Numbered from the stretch's first letter, positions 1 through 12,300 are shown. The stretch is 64,000 bases of DNA from Gammaproteobacteria bacterium (GCA_018827205.1 JAHJXZ010000011.1:24786-88785); one strand, 5' to 3'. The notes: generated by a model not told the origin, from the letters alone. Program-made: numbers and translations.

Positions 1-3000
1 GTTCATACGATTTGGCAAACGCAGGAAACCAAACTGACGGTTCAGTTGCAGCTCACGCTCATCCCCCTCGCTGGCAGCAGCTCGCACCGAGCGATTTGGC
101 TGGAAACTGCGCACGCAAGACAGCAGCACCACATCGAACTCCTTGCCCTGGAAGGCATCCACCGAGCCAACCCGCAAGCGTTCCTCTGCAACCACGCTTC
201 CATCTGCCTGCACCTTGCGGGTCAACTTGAACTGCTCATGCGGCTCGTAGCCCCCCTCGCGCTTTACCATCAAGGGAGTACCGTCGATTTTCTGCTGAGC
301 GAGCTTCTCCATGATCAGATCGCGTTGTGCCGCGTAGAAAGTAATGATGCCAACAGACAACGCCTCACCGCCGGCCTGCATCAGCTTTACCACTTCGTCA
401 GCAAGGCGCTGCGCCTCAATCTCTCGAATCCGGCTAGTTCCCCGGCGCTGATCACGCCCCTGCACCGCCGGCACATCAATCCACTGACAAACATGGCCAC
501 GGTAAGACTCCGCCAGCGGCCCCAGCCTGGAAAGTAGCTCCTGGCTGAATACAAACGCCTCTGCCGGCCTGCCGGAATGCAGAACCCCCAGGTTTTCACA
601 TTCGTAGAAGTGCTTACTGACAAAGTTGCCCAAGACCGGATGCATGCGGAACTGGGTATCAAGCATCACCACACGGCGAATCGAATCCTGCTTTTCCAGA
701 TCCAGCAGCTTGACCCGCATACGCTCGAAAAGACTAGAACGGAAAGCCGCCAGTTGCAGTTCGGTCAGTTCATGCTCCTCCTGCAACTGCCCCTCGATAT
801 CCGGCTCAAGCATGTGCGGGAGCTGGCGGTCATCACCCACCAGAACAATCCGCCGCTTGGCCATGGACATCGGAATAAACAGATCCAATGGATTGGCCCG
901 GGCTGCCTCGTCGATGACAACCGTATCGAACTCGATATCCGAGTTGGTGCTACTGGATACCTCTTTCAACATTTCCATCTGCTTGCCCGCAGCCTGCTGG
1001 CAGGTTGCACCGACCACCATCGAATACTCATTGACTACAGCCCGCGCAGCGGAACGATCGGACTCCAGACTATCGACCAGTTGCTCCAAGACCCAGGCAA
1101 CCCCTTGCTTGCGCTTGGCCATGCGGTCTTCCAGATAGCGATCCACCTCATCAAGCAGCGCTAGGCCATCAGGGTCTACCTGGCGTTTCAGCGCAGCCGG
1201 CCGGTAATCCGGCAAGTGCTGATCAAGCAACCGATCCTTCCAGATCTTCAGAGCCTGAAGGGTCGCCGGCTCAACGTGCGAGCTGTCGGCAAGTTCTTCC
1301 AGCAGGCGCAGTAGCTCCGGGGCCACACCTTTTTCATGGCGCTTGAGCCAGCTCAGCAGATCCCAGGCACGCTCGCCGCCATCATCGGTAAAGGCAGCAA
1401 CCTCGACACGCAGAGCACGGATACGCCTGAGCAGCTGAGCAGGAGGCAGCCCTCCCGCAGCTGTAGCCGGCGCTTGACCAGCAAGCGTATCGATATACTC
1501 CTCGAGCTGACTTTCCAGCCGTGGTGGCAATACCAGGCCGCTTTGCTCCAGTTCACGCAAGTCATGCAAAAGGCGCTGGAACTCATCCGCCTGCTGCGCA
1601 GGGCCGGCACTCGCTACCCGGGCAAGGGCCAACCTCGCGGACATGGCCCGCAACTGCTCAAGCTCAGGGAAGCGGCTGTATTCCTGCGCAATCTTGCGGT
1701 GCAAATGAACCGCCTGGCGTTCCAGCCAAGGCTCAATCAAAGCCGCCTGATCACTCTCGCCGTGCTTGCCGCCCACCCGCGCGCCCGGCAAGCCGAATAC
1801 ATCGCTACGCTCCAGTGCATTGTCGACGGCATCATGCTGAAAACTGCTGACCAGTACCTGCGCCGCAATATTCTGCTTCTCCGCTCGCTCACCCAGACAA
1901 CGCTGCAATGCGGCAATAACCTGGGTTTTACCGGTACCAGGAGGGCCGATGATGATTGCCAGATCAGGGGTATTGAGCGCGCAATCCAGCGCCAGCGCCT
2001 GCTTCTCGGTCGGTTTGCCACCCTTGAAAGACTCCAGTACATAAGGGGTCAGCCCGTTGAACGGGCGTCGCCGCGCAGCGGGAACCGCAACCCCTTCCAG
2101 CAACCATTTCAATTGCGGCAGCCGCTTGCCCGAGTCAATCGACTGCTTGGCTGCCAAGCGGCGCGTACCCATCGAGCGTTGACCGGCCAGAGACAGATAC
2201 AACCAGCCCTCACCCGCTTTCGGCCGAATGTTGGTCTTAGTCGCCGCCTGTTTGAAAATCACGCAATCTGGCTCGAAGCGAATAGTCCCCCGCGGAGCAT
2301 TGGCAGCCCCTTGAGCCTTCTCGGTTGAAAGCTCTTCCAGCCAGTCCGGGCGCTGATCGCCCAGATCAAACTGATCATTGCTGCTCAGCTCCAGATCGCG
2401 CCAGCGCTCACGGAACGCCTGATACTGCTCCTGTGATTTGGGAATCAGACGCCAGGCATTGCCACGCCCCTCCTGAAAGCCCTGGCACTCGGCGTACGCC
2501 AGAGAGCGCAGACTCTCTGCCTGCTCTAAAGCTCTTTGCCACTCTTTAGCGTTGTAAAGATTCCAGAGTTCGAGATAGCTGGCGTTGTCACGCAGCGCCG
2601 CACTCAGCAGAGCCTGCTGACTGGCACTGCCGAGTGCAGCCGCAACAGAGGCATCCTTGAATTCAAATTGGCCAAGCAGGATGGAGAATGCACCATCACG
2701 ATGGGTATGACGGTTAACACGCTTGAGCAGAAAACTGCCATCCTGGCGCTGCTCGACATCGGCACGCCAGCCATTACCCAGCAACTGAAAACCGCCCTTA
2801 GTAGCGGTGTTGCTGAAACGAGCAACCGTCAGCCAGTCACCCTCGGCCAGGCCCTGCACCACAAAGTGCTCGACAAACCAGCGACAGGCCAGTTCAACAG
2901 TGCTGTCGGCAATTTCGTGCTTAGCGTGTAGATCCTCAGCAAGCAGCTCATCAACGCCCAGTTCAAGCTGCATTGCCGTTACTTCAACCGGTGCGCAGTA

Positions 3001-3255
3001 TTGCACCAGCAGCTTGTTTTTCTTCGTGCCGGTCAACAACCAGCGGGTCTGATCACGCAGGGCCAGAAGGCCAAACATTTCAGAATCAGCCTTGGTACAA
3101 CTGACGCGGATGCGCACATCCCCCTGCACCGCCAGCCAGTCATCCTGATAGCGCTGCAGGAAAATCGCCTGCCCGTCCTGCAAGGCATCCACGGACTCAT
3201 CTGTAGAAAGCGCCAGCACATCGGCTGACAGCATGGGGAAATCTTTAAATTCCAT
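1..3255 (-). CDS. SF1 (Upf1-like) DNA/RNA helicase, 3' end cut by window
   Basis: This is an open frame of 1085 codons from the ATG at 3255 to the window edge, so the C-terminus is missing. About 435 residues of unrecognised N-terminal sequence precede an SF1 helicase core: Walker A GPPGTGKTQ near residue 437, a long insertion, motif II DEAARAN near 783, GDDRQLP (motif III) about 25 residues later, and VDAFQGKEFDVV (motif V/VI area) near 1045. DEAA plus the AAA_11/AAA_12 layout points to the Upf1-like SF1B group, which translocates 5'-3' on single-stranded nucleic acid. It starts 6 bp after the kinase stop, so it is the last visible gene of the vWA-PP2C-kinase operon. The N-terminal half may be the target or partner-binding part. 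Family assignment is firm; substrate and role in defence are inferred. Confidence 0.88.
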   Translation of the reverse strand, partial: MEFKDFPMLSADVLALSTDESVDALQDGQAIFLQRYQDDWLAVQGDVRIRVSCTKADSEMFGLLALRDQTRWLLTGTKKNKLLVQYCAPVEVTAMQLELGVDELLAEDLHAKHEIADSTVELACRWFVEHFVVQGLAEGDWLTVARFSNTATKGGFQLLGNGWRADVEQRQDGSFLLKRVNRHTHRDGAFSILLGQFEFKDASVAAALGSASQQALLSAALRDNASYLELWNLYNAKEWQRALEQAESLRSLAYAECQGFQEGRGNAWRLIPKSQEQYQAFRERWRDLELSSNDQFDLGDQRPDWLEELSTEKAQGAANAPRGTIRFEPDCVIFKQAATKTNIRPKAGEGWLYLSLAGQRSMGTRRLAAKQSIDSGKRLPQLKWLLEGVAVPAARRRPFNGLTPYVLESFKGGKPTEKQALALDCALNTPDLAIIIGPPGTGKTQVIAALQRCLGERAEKQNIAAQVLVSSFQHDAVDNALERSDVFGLPGARVGGKHGESDQAALIEPWLERQAVHLHRKIAQEYSRFPELEQLRAMSARLALARVASAGPAQQADEFQRLLHDLRELEQSGLVLPPRLESQLEEYIDTLAGQAPATAAGGLPPAQLLRRIRALRVEVAAFTDDGGERAWDLLSWLKRHEKGVAPELLRLLEELADSSHVEPATLQALKIWKDRLLDQHLPDYRPAALKRQVDPDGLALLDEVDRYLEDRMAKRKQGVAWVLEQLVDSLESDRSAARAVVNEYSMVVGATCQQAAGKQMEMLKEVSSSTNSDIEFDTVVIDEAARANPLDLFIPMSMAKRRIVLVGDDRQLPHMLEPDIEGQLQEEHELTELQLAAFRSSLFERMRVKLLDLEKQDSIRRVVMLDTQFRMHPVLGNFVSKHFYECENLGVLHSGRPAEAFVFSQELLSRLGPLAESYRGHVCQWIDVPAVQGRDQRRGTSRIREIEAQRLADEVVKLMQAGGEALSVGIITFYAAQRDLIMEKLAQQKIDGTPLMVKREGGYEPHEQFKLTRKVQADGSVVAEERLRVGSVDAFQGKEFDVVLLSCVRSFQPNRSVRAAASEGDERELQLNRQFGFLRLPNRMN

Positions 3256-3261
3256 TTGCCA

Positions 3262-4704
3262 TCACCACCGGAACTGCCAGACGACTTTACTGGAGGGCAA
3301 CCCGGAGTCCTTATGACCTGACTTCGCCGGCTCACCTACATGGATCAGGAAGGGTTCCTCATCCTTGCCACGCAGGCTCTCCTTGAGCCCCTGATAACGC
3401 TGCAACGGTTTAATGGTTTCCCCGCGCTGCAACTGCAACTGGCTATCAGGCAGCGGGTAAATCCCCAGGCCTTTGTCGCTGTACTCGATGCGGACATGGT
3501 CAGCCGGCCAACGGTCATAGCTGAACGTCGGCAGCAAGCGCTTGAGCTCAACCTCCCCTCCCGACTGCAACCAGACCTTTCGCCCCGTCGCCACCAGCTC
3601 TTGAGGAATCTCCCCGTCCCCGTCCCCGTCCTGCTCGGCAGGCAAGGCAATGAATTCCTCAAACAGAACCAGACGGCTGTCAGCTGTCGCCTCACAGAAA
3701 AAACACTCCGCCTCGTCCGCTGCCCGCAAGTCCACTGGCAACAGGCTGTTACTGCCACAGTCCGGGCAGCAGTACATGCGCTCATCCACTTCAACCAGCG
3801 CCTCAAGCCACTCGGCTATAGCCGGGCGCTCATAGGGGCTGGCTCGCCCAGCCTCAAAGCAACGTCTAAACAGCTGGGGCAGCTTGCTGTGCTCCAGCAA
3901 CTGCAGCGGCAGATTAACGAAGCAAGCGTTACTGTCGTCCGCGCTATCGTTGACCCAGGGGTGCTCACCGCGCAGCGCGGCGTCTTCGACTTCAGGCTCA
4001 CCGTCACTGACCATCTCACCCTTGAACGGGTGGTTATGTGTCAGCAACTGATAGGCGATTACGGCGAAGCTCCAGCAGTCAGTCAGGCTGGACAGCAACG
4101 CCTCACCGCGCTCCACTTCAGGTGCGCCATAGTCAACGGTATGCAGGTTCGAGCCGCTGTGGCTATCGAGGCTGATGTTGTCGCAGTCAATCAACCAGGT
4201 CTCGGCATGTGCAGCATCGTCCGAGACAAAGATATTGCTCGGCGACAGATCACCGTAGAGCATGCCCCGCCCGTGCAACTGATTCAGCGTTCTGGCCATC
4301 TGGCCCAGAATGCGGACACGCCGGCGCAAACCGCCCTGGCGCAGATAGTCTTCAGGTGCCTCTTCCTCAGCGTTAACAAAACTGTCCAGCAGCCCCTGCA
4401 AAGGCACCAGCCCGTCCATCAGTTCCATCACATAACCGCAACGCGGCTCAGCCAGGAGTGCAAGCGGTCTAGCCAGCTTCAAACCAGCCAGATCCTGCCG
4501 GGTCAGCCATTCAATATGCTCACGCCAACGACGGCGCGCCTGCTCATCCTTATTGGTAAAGCCCTTGATCAGAACCTGTGGGTACTGGGTACGGTAAACG
4601 ATACCCTGTCCCCCGCTACTCAACTCACTCGTGAGCTCGTAAACCGAACCTTTACTGTCCTGCACCATGCGCGGCTTCTGCGGCGCGGCTTTGTTCGTGC
4701 TCAT
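3262..4704 (-). CDS. TerY-P type Ser/Thr protein kinase with C-terminal zinc ribbon
   Basis: Protein of 480 residues. The eukaryote-like kinase domain has a Gly-rich loop SSGGQGIVYR (29-38), an ATP-anchoring Lys in VLIK (47), a catalytic loop YGDLSPSN near 154 (Tyr-Gly replaces His-Arg of HRD; the Asp and Asn are kept), and DCDN in place of DFG near 171. A zinc ribbon follows: CPDC near 311 and CFFC near 333. A kinase with a C-terminal zinc ribbon beside PP2C and vWA genes is the described layout of the TerY-phosphorylation triad. The ATG at 4704 was chosen; a TTG at 4713 overlapping the PP2C stop is the alternative. It sits between PP2C and the helicase in one tight operon. The vWA protein or the helicase is the likely substrate (inference). 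Confidence 0.88.
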   Translation of the reverse strand: MSTNKAAPQKPRMVQDSKGSVYELTSELSSGGQGIVYRTQYPQVLIKGFTNKDEQARRRWREHIEWLTRQDLAGLKLARPLALLAEPRCGYVMELMDGLVPLQGLLDSFVNAEEEAPEDYLRQGGLRRRVRILGQMARTLNQLHGRGMLYGDLSPSNIFVSDDAAHAETWLIDCDNISLDSHSGSNLHTVDYGAPEVERGEALLSSLTDCWSFAVIAYQLLTHNHPFKGEMVSDGEPEVEDAALRGEHPWVNDSADDSNACFVNLPLQLLEHSKLPQLFRRCFEAGRASPYERPAIAEWLEALVEVDERMYCCPDCGSNSLLPVDLRAADEAECFFCEATADSRLVLFEEFIALPAEQDGDGDGEIPQELVATGRKVWLQSGGEVELKRLLPTFSYDRWPADHVRIEYSDKGLGIYPLPDSQLQLQRGETIKPLQRYQGLKESLRGKDEEPFLIHVGEPAKSGHKDSGLPSSKVVWQFRW

Positions 4705-4709
4705 CTGCT

Positions 4710-5399
4710 TCAATCCGTTCTGAATATTCCAGCGATTGTCTTGTCATCGCCATGACGTGGAGTGGACCACCCGTTTAATTCCCGGGTCAGCCACTGGCGC
4801 ATGCGGCGTTTGCTGCTGCTCAGCTGACGTTGATAAATCGCATCGAAGAATGGCTCCAGCTGTTCCGGAATCAGGTCATCCGAGATGCCATCGGTCATGA
4901 GCAACACGCCGTCACCGGCCTGGCACAGCGCGAAAGTTAGGCTGCAGTCGGCCTCTGCCGCCTGCGCCAAGGTCGTGGTCAGATTGCCAAAGCCTTGGCG
5001 CGCATCAGTTACGATTCTGAACACACCCTGACTCCTGACTAGCAATAAGCCATCGCCAACCTGGCCCGCCACACCGTGACCCTGATCGTTTACCCTGGCC
5101 CAGAGGCAGGTTGTTTCATGCAGCCGATAGCGCTCACCAAAGTGAGCCAGCCAGGCATCACGCAGGTTGTGGGCTACCGACTCATGGGCAATGCCACGCT
5201 GTTGGCGGGCGAGTTGCCTGAACAGTTGCACGGCTTTACGTGAACCCAGATGGCTCAGCGGGCGGCTGCCCAGTCCGTCAGCCACTGCAATGCACCTCCC
5301 GCCTGTGAGGCCGCTGACACACAGGGCATCTTGATTCGGTGAGCCGTCCAAAAAATGAGCAGGGCCCCGCACCGAAGCCCCGCTTGCCAACAAGCGCAT
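4710..5399 (-). CDS. PP2C-family protein phosphatase (TerY-P triad)
   Basis: Protein of 229 residues, short for PP2C but typical of stand-alone bacterial forms. Metal-binding acidic motifs are visible: DGSPNQDA near residue 19, AVADGLGSRP near 39, and LLMTDGISDDL near 163. It is predicted to be a Mg/Mn-dependent phosphatase that reverses phosphorylation by the adjacent kinase. Its ATG overlaps the stop of the vWA gene (TGATG) and its own TGA abuts the kinase start, so the three proteins are probably made in matched amounts. No membrane segment or signal peptide is seen, so it should be cytoplasmic. The family is clear; the pairing with the kinase is inferred from coupling and from the known triad. 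Confidence 0.88.
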   Translation of the reverse strand: MRLLASGASVRGPAHFLDGSPNQDALCVSGLTGGRCIAVADGLGSRPLSHLGSRKAVQLFRQLARQQRGIAHESVAHNLRDAWLAHFGERYRLHETTCLWARVNDQGHGVAGQVGDGLLLVRSQGVFRIVTDARQGFGNLTTTLAQAAEADCSLTFALCQAGDGVLLMTDGISDDLIPEQLEPFFDAIYQRQLSSSKRRMRQWLTRELNGWSTPRHGDDKTIAGIFRTD

Positions 5400-6070
5400 C
5401 AGAACTCCCAGTCTTGATCGTCTGAGCTGGGGATCTGCAGTGGAGTTGATTGATTAGGCGTGGCCGACTGGCTGCGCGCGCTGACGCTCATAGTTACTGC
5501 GCGGAAGAACCGATAGATGTCGCCCGCATTTTCAGCGCGGAATAACGGGGCCTCTGGGTCATTGGCGAAGTCGCTGAGCATGGCTTCATCTGCATCAGCA
5601 CCAATAGCCATAGCAAAACGAGTGGCCTTGGACGAACGCTCACCGTTGACCAGGCGAGCAAAGGGGGCTTGCCAGTCATCATTCGGGTAACCGTCGGAAA
5701 CCAGCACGATTACCGGTTTGTAGGCTCGAGAGGGAATGCAGTCCTTGTCTTCGATCATGTCGTAAGCCAGTGTCAAAGCACCGCCCAATGGGGTCATACC
5801 CTCTGCTACCAGCCGCGTGAAGCCCTGTAGCTGATGAGCCGGTGTGAGCGGGAGGTTCAACTCAGCCTGGCTGCCGCCAAAGGTAATCAAGCTAACCTGA
5901 AGCTCAGCACGCAAACGACTTTCGCCAGCAAAGCTGGTGATCATGTCCTTGAGCCCTTTGTTCAGGGCTTCGATCTTGCCATCGACCGACATACTGCCGC
6001 TGGTATCTGCCATTACGATTATTGGCAGCGGGCGAGCGGTTTGGACTTGGAATTTTTTGAGTTCTGACAT
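5399..6070 (-). CDS. vWA-domain protein (TerY-like), first gene of the triad
   Basis: Protein of 223 residues that is almost entirely one von Willebrand A domain. The metal-ion-dependent adhesion site is intact: DTSGS at 22-26, a Thr in GMTPLGG and an Asp in VSDGYPND. The start is set at ATG 6070 (MSELKKF), preceded by AAGGA at good spacing; a frame extending to 6190 lacks such a site and reads unlike a protein. TerY-type vWA proteins act as scaffolds for partner proteins, and in TerY-P triads they are the presumed phosphorylated partner. About 240 bp separate this gene from the stop of the upstream DEAH helicase, so the triad may have its own promoter there; no clear -35/-10 could be fixed. 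Confidence 0.88.
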   Translation of the reverse strand: MSELKKFQVQTARPLPIIVMADTSGSMSVDGKIEALNKGLKDMITSFAGESRLRAELQVSLITFGGSQAELNLPLTPAHQLQGFTRLVAEGMTPLGGALTLAYDMIEDKDCIPSRAYKPVIVLVSDGYPNDDWQAPFARLVNGERSSKATRFAMAIGADADEAMLSDFANDPEAPLFRAENAGDIYRFFRAVTMSVSARSQSATPNQSTPLQIPSSDDQDWEF

Positions 6071-6312
6071 TTTCATACTTCCTTGGTAATCAGGTGTTTC
6101 TGTCCTTTTAGCGCATTCCGTGCCAACTCGTGTTTTCCTTTGAAAACAGCATGTTACGTACTCGTAAAGGCCGAGGACATTACGACACAAGTAGCATCCC
6201 TTATGTCATGGTAAATTTTTTTACGTCGCAAAACGGCCATGCCACCAAATAGCTGTCGATGGCTCAGCCAAGAAATACGCCTGTAGTTGGGATGATCCGT
6301 ATACGGACTTAC

Positions 6313-9300
6313 TTAGATACGTCTCAACTCCACCAGAACATCCGTAGCCCAATTCTGCTCTGAGTTCTGCACCTTTGCTGTTTCGACCACTTTAGCCATA
6401 TGCATCAGTTGATCTTGAGCCTCAAGGTCAAAGTCGAACCACATGTCTGCATGCGAGCCAAAACGGACCTGCCAATAGGCAATGCCTTGGTCGAACCTGA
6501 CCCGAAGGCTCCTGCCGTCCTCAAATTCAAGATCAAGTCGGCGGCGGTGAGGGACATCGCGGTTTGATGTTTCAACCAGAAGATCGACGGCCTGACCCGC
6601 CATAGCCGACAGCCATTTGCTGACGAAAAACTCAAAGTCGTCCTGCCTGGCCCAATCATCAAAGGCTTTGCGACCTTGCAGCTTTCCGGATTTGAAGAGC
6701 GTGGAAACCTGCAGCTGTGCATCGGCAGCGATACGCCCTTTTAGAAACTTGAACAAAGTACCCAAAATCGTGATCACGGCTGGGTTTTGGATGTATCGGT
6801 CCGAGTAGTTAATTCTGCTGATGGTTGCAGTTGTCATTACGTCAGCAATGAGCGGGTTCTCCGAGAGAAGCCCCCAGAAGCGCTCACCAAAAGTCAGCAA
6901 AGGGCCATTGAGTTCTTGGTGAATCGGCAAGTCGATGATCACGCTACCGTCGGAAGGCCTGCTCGCGGGGCTTGCAAGGTCAAATTCCGTCCAGCGAAGA
7001 GCAGGTTGAGATCGGGAAATAACCACAAGCGCATCACTCTGATGCCACTTAGGCCCAGGTATAACGGCCTGCTCAGAGCGCGAAGCCAGTGTGATTATCT
7101 CGCTTGCTCTGCTTGCCTGTACGGCAACATGCGTGTCTCGATCAGGCGAATAACAGCCGATACTTACGCCGAGTAGAGAAAGGCGCACCAGGTCCTGTAA
7201 AAGGTCTTCATCGGTGATGCCATTCGGCACAAGAAGCTCAACGGTCAGCTCATCAATATGCAAATAGCCATGGATCGCCTTACGGAACTGCGGGGCCAAG
7301 AGGTCCCATTCAGCCGGTTCCCCTGAGGCTACCAGTGTTAATTTCTCCACGCCCTCATTGATCAATCGACGCAGAACGGTCTCGATACTGCCAGGCGCAT
7401 ATTGCCCGTCTGCCAGGGAAAGCTTGTCTTCAGATGAAAGTCCTACGTAATGGACAAACTCATCACCGAGCCAGTCTAAAGCTAGTTTTCGGTCCAGCTT
7501 GTCATGGTCATGGCGGGTCTGGGAGTCCAACAAGCATTCGCTGCAACCACTCTCACAATGGGAACAGTGCAGAGTCTCAACCATCTTCCTAAGCAGATTT
7601 TCTATATGCAGCGGAGCGCTAGAGGCGAACCCGGCCCCTCCGCTGATTACATCGTAAAGCTGCAAAATTCTGATGGGCTGACCATTTTCCAGCTTACTTG
7701 GCCGCGTTGCATAACCAAGCTCAGAAGCCGAAATCCCTAGTATCTCGCCAAGAGCTATGCGCATGGCAACAGCGAGAGTCATCGCGATACAACGCCCCTG
7801 GTCGTTGTCTGGGATGTACTCGCCTTTGATAGGGTGCTGCAGCGTCAATTCAAAAACGTCAGTAAAGGAGGTAACACCCAGGCTGACGTTGGGGACAATA
7901 TTGCCACTGCCTTGGCAAGGCAGCCGCTTATTGTTCTGGTCTTTATCGTCCTTACCAGGCCGGGGCGGAAAGTGCTCGCCAGAAGGTGAAAGACCCTGAG
8001 GGAAATCATCTGCTGTCAGCATAGATTCCGCGCGCCCACAGCTCATGCACAGGGCAAACCCAGCACCGTTCTCACCCGCACTGTGGTGAAAAACTTGACC
8101 ATCCGCACCATAGGCCATCGAGCCTACGGCTGGATTTGGTAGCGGGGTTTTAGGGGCCTTAACAAAGACCCAGGCGGTTTCAACAGGAATAAACTTCTGA
8201 TGCTGGATATCGTTTGAAGCTGACTGATAGGCATCAGAAACAAAACCAGATGGCTGCAGTACCTTGCGGATATTCGACGGCTTAATGACGGATAGGCATT
8301 CGTTATTAGTACAAATTAGCTCATCAATTTTGACCAACCCTTCCTCATAGCCGAGCTCGCCGCAGACGTCACAACGCCACGCGATATCCATCTTCTGAGC
8401 TTCACTGCTGCCGGCATTGAGATTATGCCAATGCAAAGAAACACCAGCGGACTTGAAGACTCGCCCATCCAAAACAATCTCGGCACCGGGCGCATACTCT
8501 CGAATGGCAATCGCGAGGTTGCGAGAGGGTAGCCCTTTATAACGCGACACGTTGTCCTCACGGTCGTGCTTTACCTTACTCCCGGCCCCTTTTTCACGGA
8601 TGTAGTCCTCAATTGTGAAATTGTCGAAGTTGACTACATCTGTCGGAAATCCGTAGCCCGGCAGGAAGGTACGAGCAGATAAGTCACGGAGCAGGTATTC
8701 ATTGCAGTGGCGGGCCTTCTCGACTTGAAGGCGCTTCAGGTATGGGCTGTTAGGCTTGGCCTGCTGTTCTTCAGACAGCAGATAGCAGTAGCTCCCCAGC
8801 CAGCGACCCTGCAGTTCTTTTAGCTGATCCATTGAACGCCTACGTAACTGATCTGGCGTAATCCCTGCCAGAGCAGTTCCTTTGACCAGCAACGAAAGCG
8901 CTTCATCAATGTCGCAAACAGCGAGGCCTAAACGCTCAAGAAAGCGATCGCACTGCGAACCCCCGGTAGTGTCGTCATAGAACCATTGCGCAGTGAGACT
9001 GGTTTTCTCGGTTTGAGTTGGGCCAACAACATTGCAGAGGAAGTCAGAAAGCAGCAATGAATTCACGTGCCGCTGCACAAGCCGAGCTGAGTTTAGAGCC
9101 ACTGCGGGGGCAGGGATTTTTGTTTCAAACGGCCAACTAGGGTTGGCGAAGACTTGCTGGTCGTGGGGATTGTTTTTGCAAAGCGTATAAGCGAGTGCTC
9201 TTGATTCTTTGCTACGACCTGCCCGACCGGCGCGCTGGAGATAATTGGCCGGGTGTGGCGGCACATTGTTCATCACCACGGCAGAAATACCGCCGATGTC

Positions 9301-12300
9301 CACCCCCATCTCCATGGTGGTGGAGCAGTTCAGTACGTTGATTTCACCTCTTTTAAATTTGTCCTCATAGTCCCCTAAGCGCTCGGAAGACTGCTGGGCC
9401 GAGTGCTCCGCGGTGCGGTAATAGAAGCCGCCTTCCACAGCCCGATCATTGATATCTGTCCAGAGATTACGCGCGCGTAAGCCAGTGACATGAGTGTCGG
9501 CCGCTACCTGAACTCTGATCTTCGCAAGGCCGAGGGCATAATCCTCCTGCGAGCGATCCAGCTCCCAAACACTGGGGAGCTCAACTGGCTCACACACAAA
9601 ACTTTTTCGCTTCTCATCGCTAAATTGGGAAAAATCCAAGTGCGCAGGTAGGTAAGGGGTAAATCCTTTAAAGGTCGTATCAAGAAGCTTATTGGTAATG
9701 GGGCAAACAAATGCTTGATCAACCAACGAAAACAGCATGTGCTCTTTAGGCAAAAAGTGCCGGTTCTCATCAGGCTTCAAAGCTGCACCAGGTTTGGTCA
9801 ACTGGATCCATGCGGCCTTTAACCAGGAATTAACCAAGTCAACATCAGATGAGCTTGAAGGATTCAACCCTGCTCCCAAAAGCAGCAGCTTGGTCAGGCG
9901 GTGTGAGTGGTTGCCATTACGAATCTGTGGCCAGCGTTTCACTCGATTTTCATCAGCTTCTTTCGAATCAGGCTGACGCAGGGTTTTGGAGGAAAAACGA
10001 CTACCAATCCAGTCCTTCCACTCCTCAGCCATCTGGATGAAGCTGTTTTCACGCACATGAAAATCCAGCGCAACTTTTAGGAAGTCGCGCCAGTCTTCCA
10101 GGCTTAGTCCCTTCTGCAGCCAATGGGCTGGGGGCTCTTGAATCTTGTTTAACCCAACATACCCGACCTTCACCAGCCCTTGAGTTTCTAAGCTGTTTTG
10201 GCGTTTTGGGCGACGCCGGAACTCGCGGAAAAGCAGCATTTCGGCAAGCTTTTGTGGCCCATCTGACTCTTTAAATATCTCAGGCTTCTGATACATGTTC
10301 ACACGTAACATAGGGCCTTTATCTTGGATATCCGCACGCTGCCTGAGCTCATTTACAAGCTCTGACCACGCCAAAGAAATGAGTGACGGCCTGATCTTTT
10401 CACCATTCGATGCTGCAAGTAGTGCTGTAAGTCGTGCGACCTTGTCCTCAGCGACCTTAACCTCTTGCTTGATATCAAGGCTGCGGTATAGCGCCACCTC
10501 TTCTTTTGCTTTAACAACTAGTTGCTGTAGCACCTCGGGATCAACGTTGCTGGATGATGCCTGGTCACTGCCGTAGCTCTTTTGATGCCAGTTCAAAATC
10601 TCTACAACGAGCCCCCGCAATCTGCTGCGTTCAGCCTCCTGTTGCATACGTACAGCCATACGTGCCGTGCCTTGGCGACTGTCTGTAAAGGTAATCAGCC
10701 TACGTCCACGTCCTGGCAGCGACTGTGGACCAAACGCCGGTTTCTGATCTTCATCTTGATAGTCCTGGCAATACTCCAGAACAGTGGGAACGGCGTTCGC
10801 CACATAAAAAGGGCCGCCCAACATTGCGCGCCGAAAAGGGAAAGCACCCTGAAACCCGCTATACCTGCAGTCTTTGCGACTACAAATCAAATCCTGATCA
10901 TTTAGGCCAAGCCGCTCACCTGTGCCAGTGTTGGCGAAAAAACTACCTGTTTCATGATCAAACTCGACGAGCCTAAACTCATCTGAAAGATTTTCAGCGG
11001 AGCAGAGAATGACGGGGACTTTGATTGAACCAACTGCAGCGTTAGCTTCAGATTGATCATCTTCGCTTGGCATTTCTGACTGCAGCGAGAACTCATCCCC
11101 ACCTGAACTCTCCCACTGAATCAACTTTCCGCCTTTATCACGAGCCAACAAGTGAGGCTCATTGCAATCATTGCAGAACGCTAATTCGAAAACCGGGCTG
11201 CCACAGGAACAGGTCTGGCGCTGGCTCACATACACATAGCCAAAGGGCCACTTGTCTTGCAGCGGTGTTCCTTTCTTTGCTGAGCAGTGCTTATCAAAAC
11301 ACGCCCACAGACCGTGGGTCGTACGCTGAAAGAAGTGAGCACGCAGCTTCAGAAATGCAAGCTCAGACTCATTGGGGCGAGTGCCAGAGCACAGATCCAA
11401 CCAGCGCAAGACCTCATCTTGGGTTAACGGTTGCCCCTGCTCTCGACTCATGTAACTGGCCATCTCGGTCAGTTTCAACGGCTTAGAGGCACTCACCAGT
11501 ACATGCCTCAAAGCGCGAGCCAGAGGAGAGTGCACAAGCGCGTCATAACGGTCGGGGTGAATCTCCGGGTCGTCGTGATTTACAGCAGGCATAGACTCAA
11601 GTTGCTGCAAGTTGACCGGTGTCTGCTGGCACGATGCAAGTTCCGGAATAACGCGCTTACCGCCCCATACATCAATCTGACTGATAGGCACCCCGGACAA
11701 ATCGGAGAGGAACTGTTTCAGTTGCTCTGCAGCATCATCACCAGCAATGGTTGCGGAGGTCGCAACAAAGCGAACGTCCTTAGGCGTAACACCAAAGGCA
11801 GTCATCACGCGTCGTAACTGCAGTGCCAGCTCTGCAGCCTGCGAGCCTACATAGGTATGAGCCTCATCTAGGACAATCCAGCGCAGAGATTTCTGCTCTC
11901 TCGACTTGCGCACAATAGGCGCATCGACCTGACGCACTAACATGTATTCAAGCATGGTGCCGTTGGTCACCAGGATCGGGGCTGGCTGCTCGCGCATCAG
12001 CTCGCGCGACAGGATTTCGTTGGGGCGCTCAATCTGCTCGGTGCGCTTTTTGGCCTGTAACTCCTCGGTATTACCGTTATACAAACAATAACGAATCCCA
12101 GAGCCAAAGCTCTGTGTCCAAGCGTTCAGACGCTCGCGCTGCGAGTTAATCAGAGCGTTAAGCGGATAGAGAAAAAGTGCTCGGACACCAACCAAAGGCT
12201 TGCTTCCGGTATCGCGGTACTCCCTATAAAGGTCATCAAGCACCGGGACCATAAAGCACTCGGTCTTACCGGAGCCTGTACCACTGGTAACCACTACTGA

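Noticed and set aside
3340-4755. Long plus-strand frame of 471 codons opposite the kinase gene
   Set aside because: Mirror of a high-GC gene on the other strand; no domains, no ribosome site, and the kinase/PP2C motifs on the minus strand are unambiguous.
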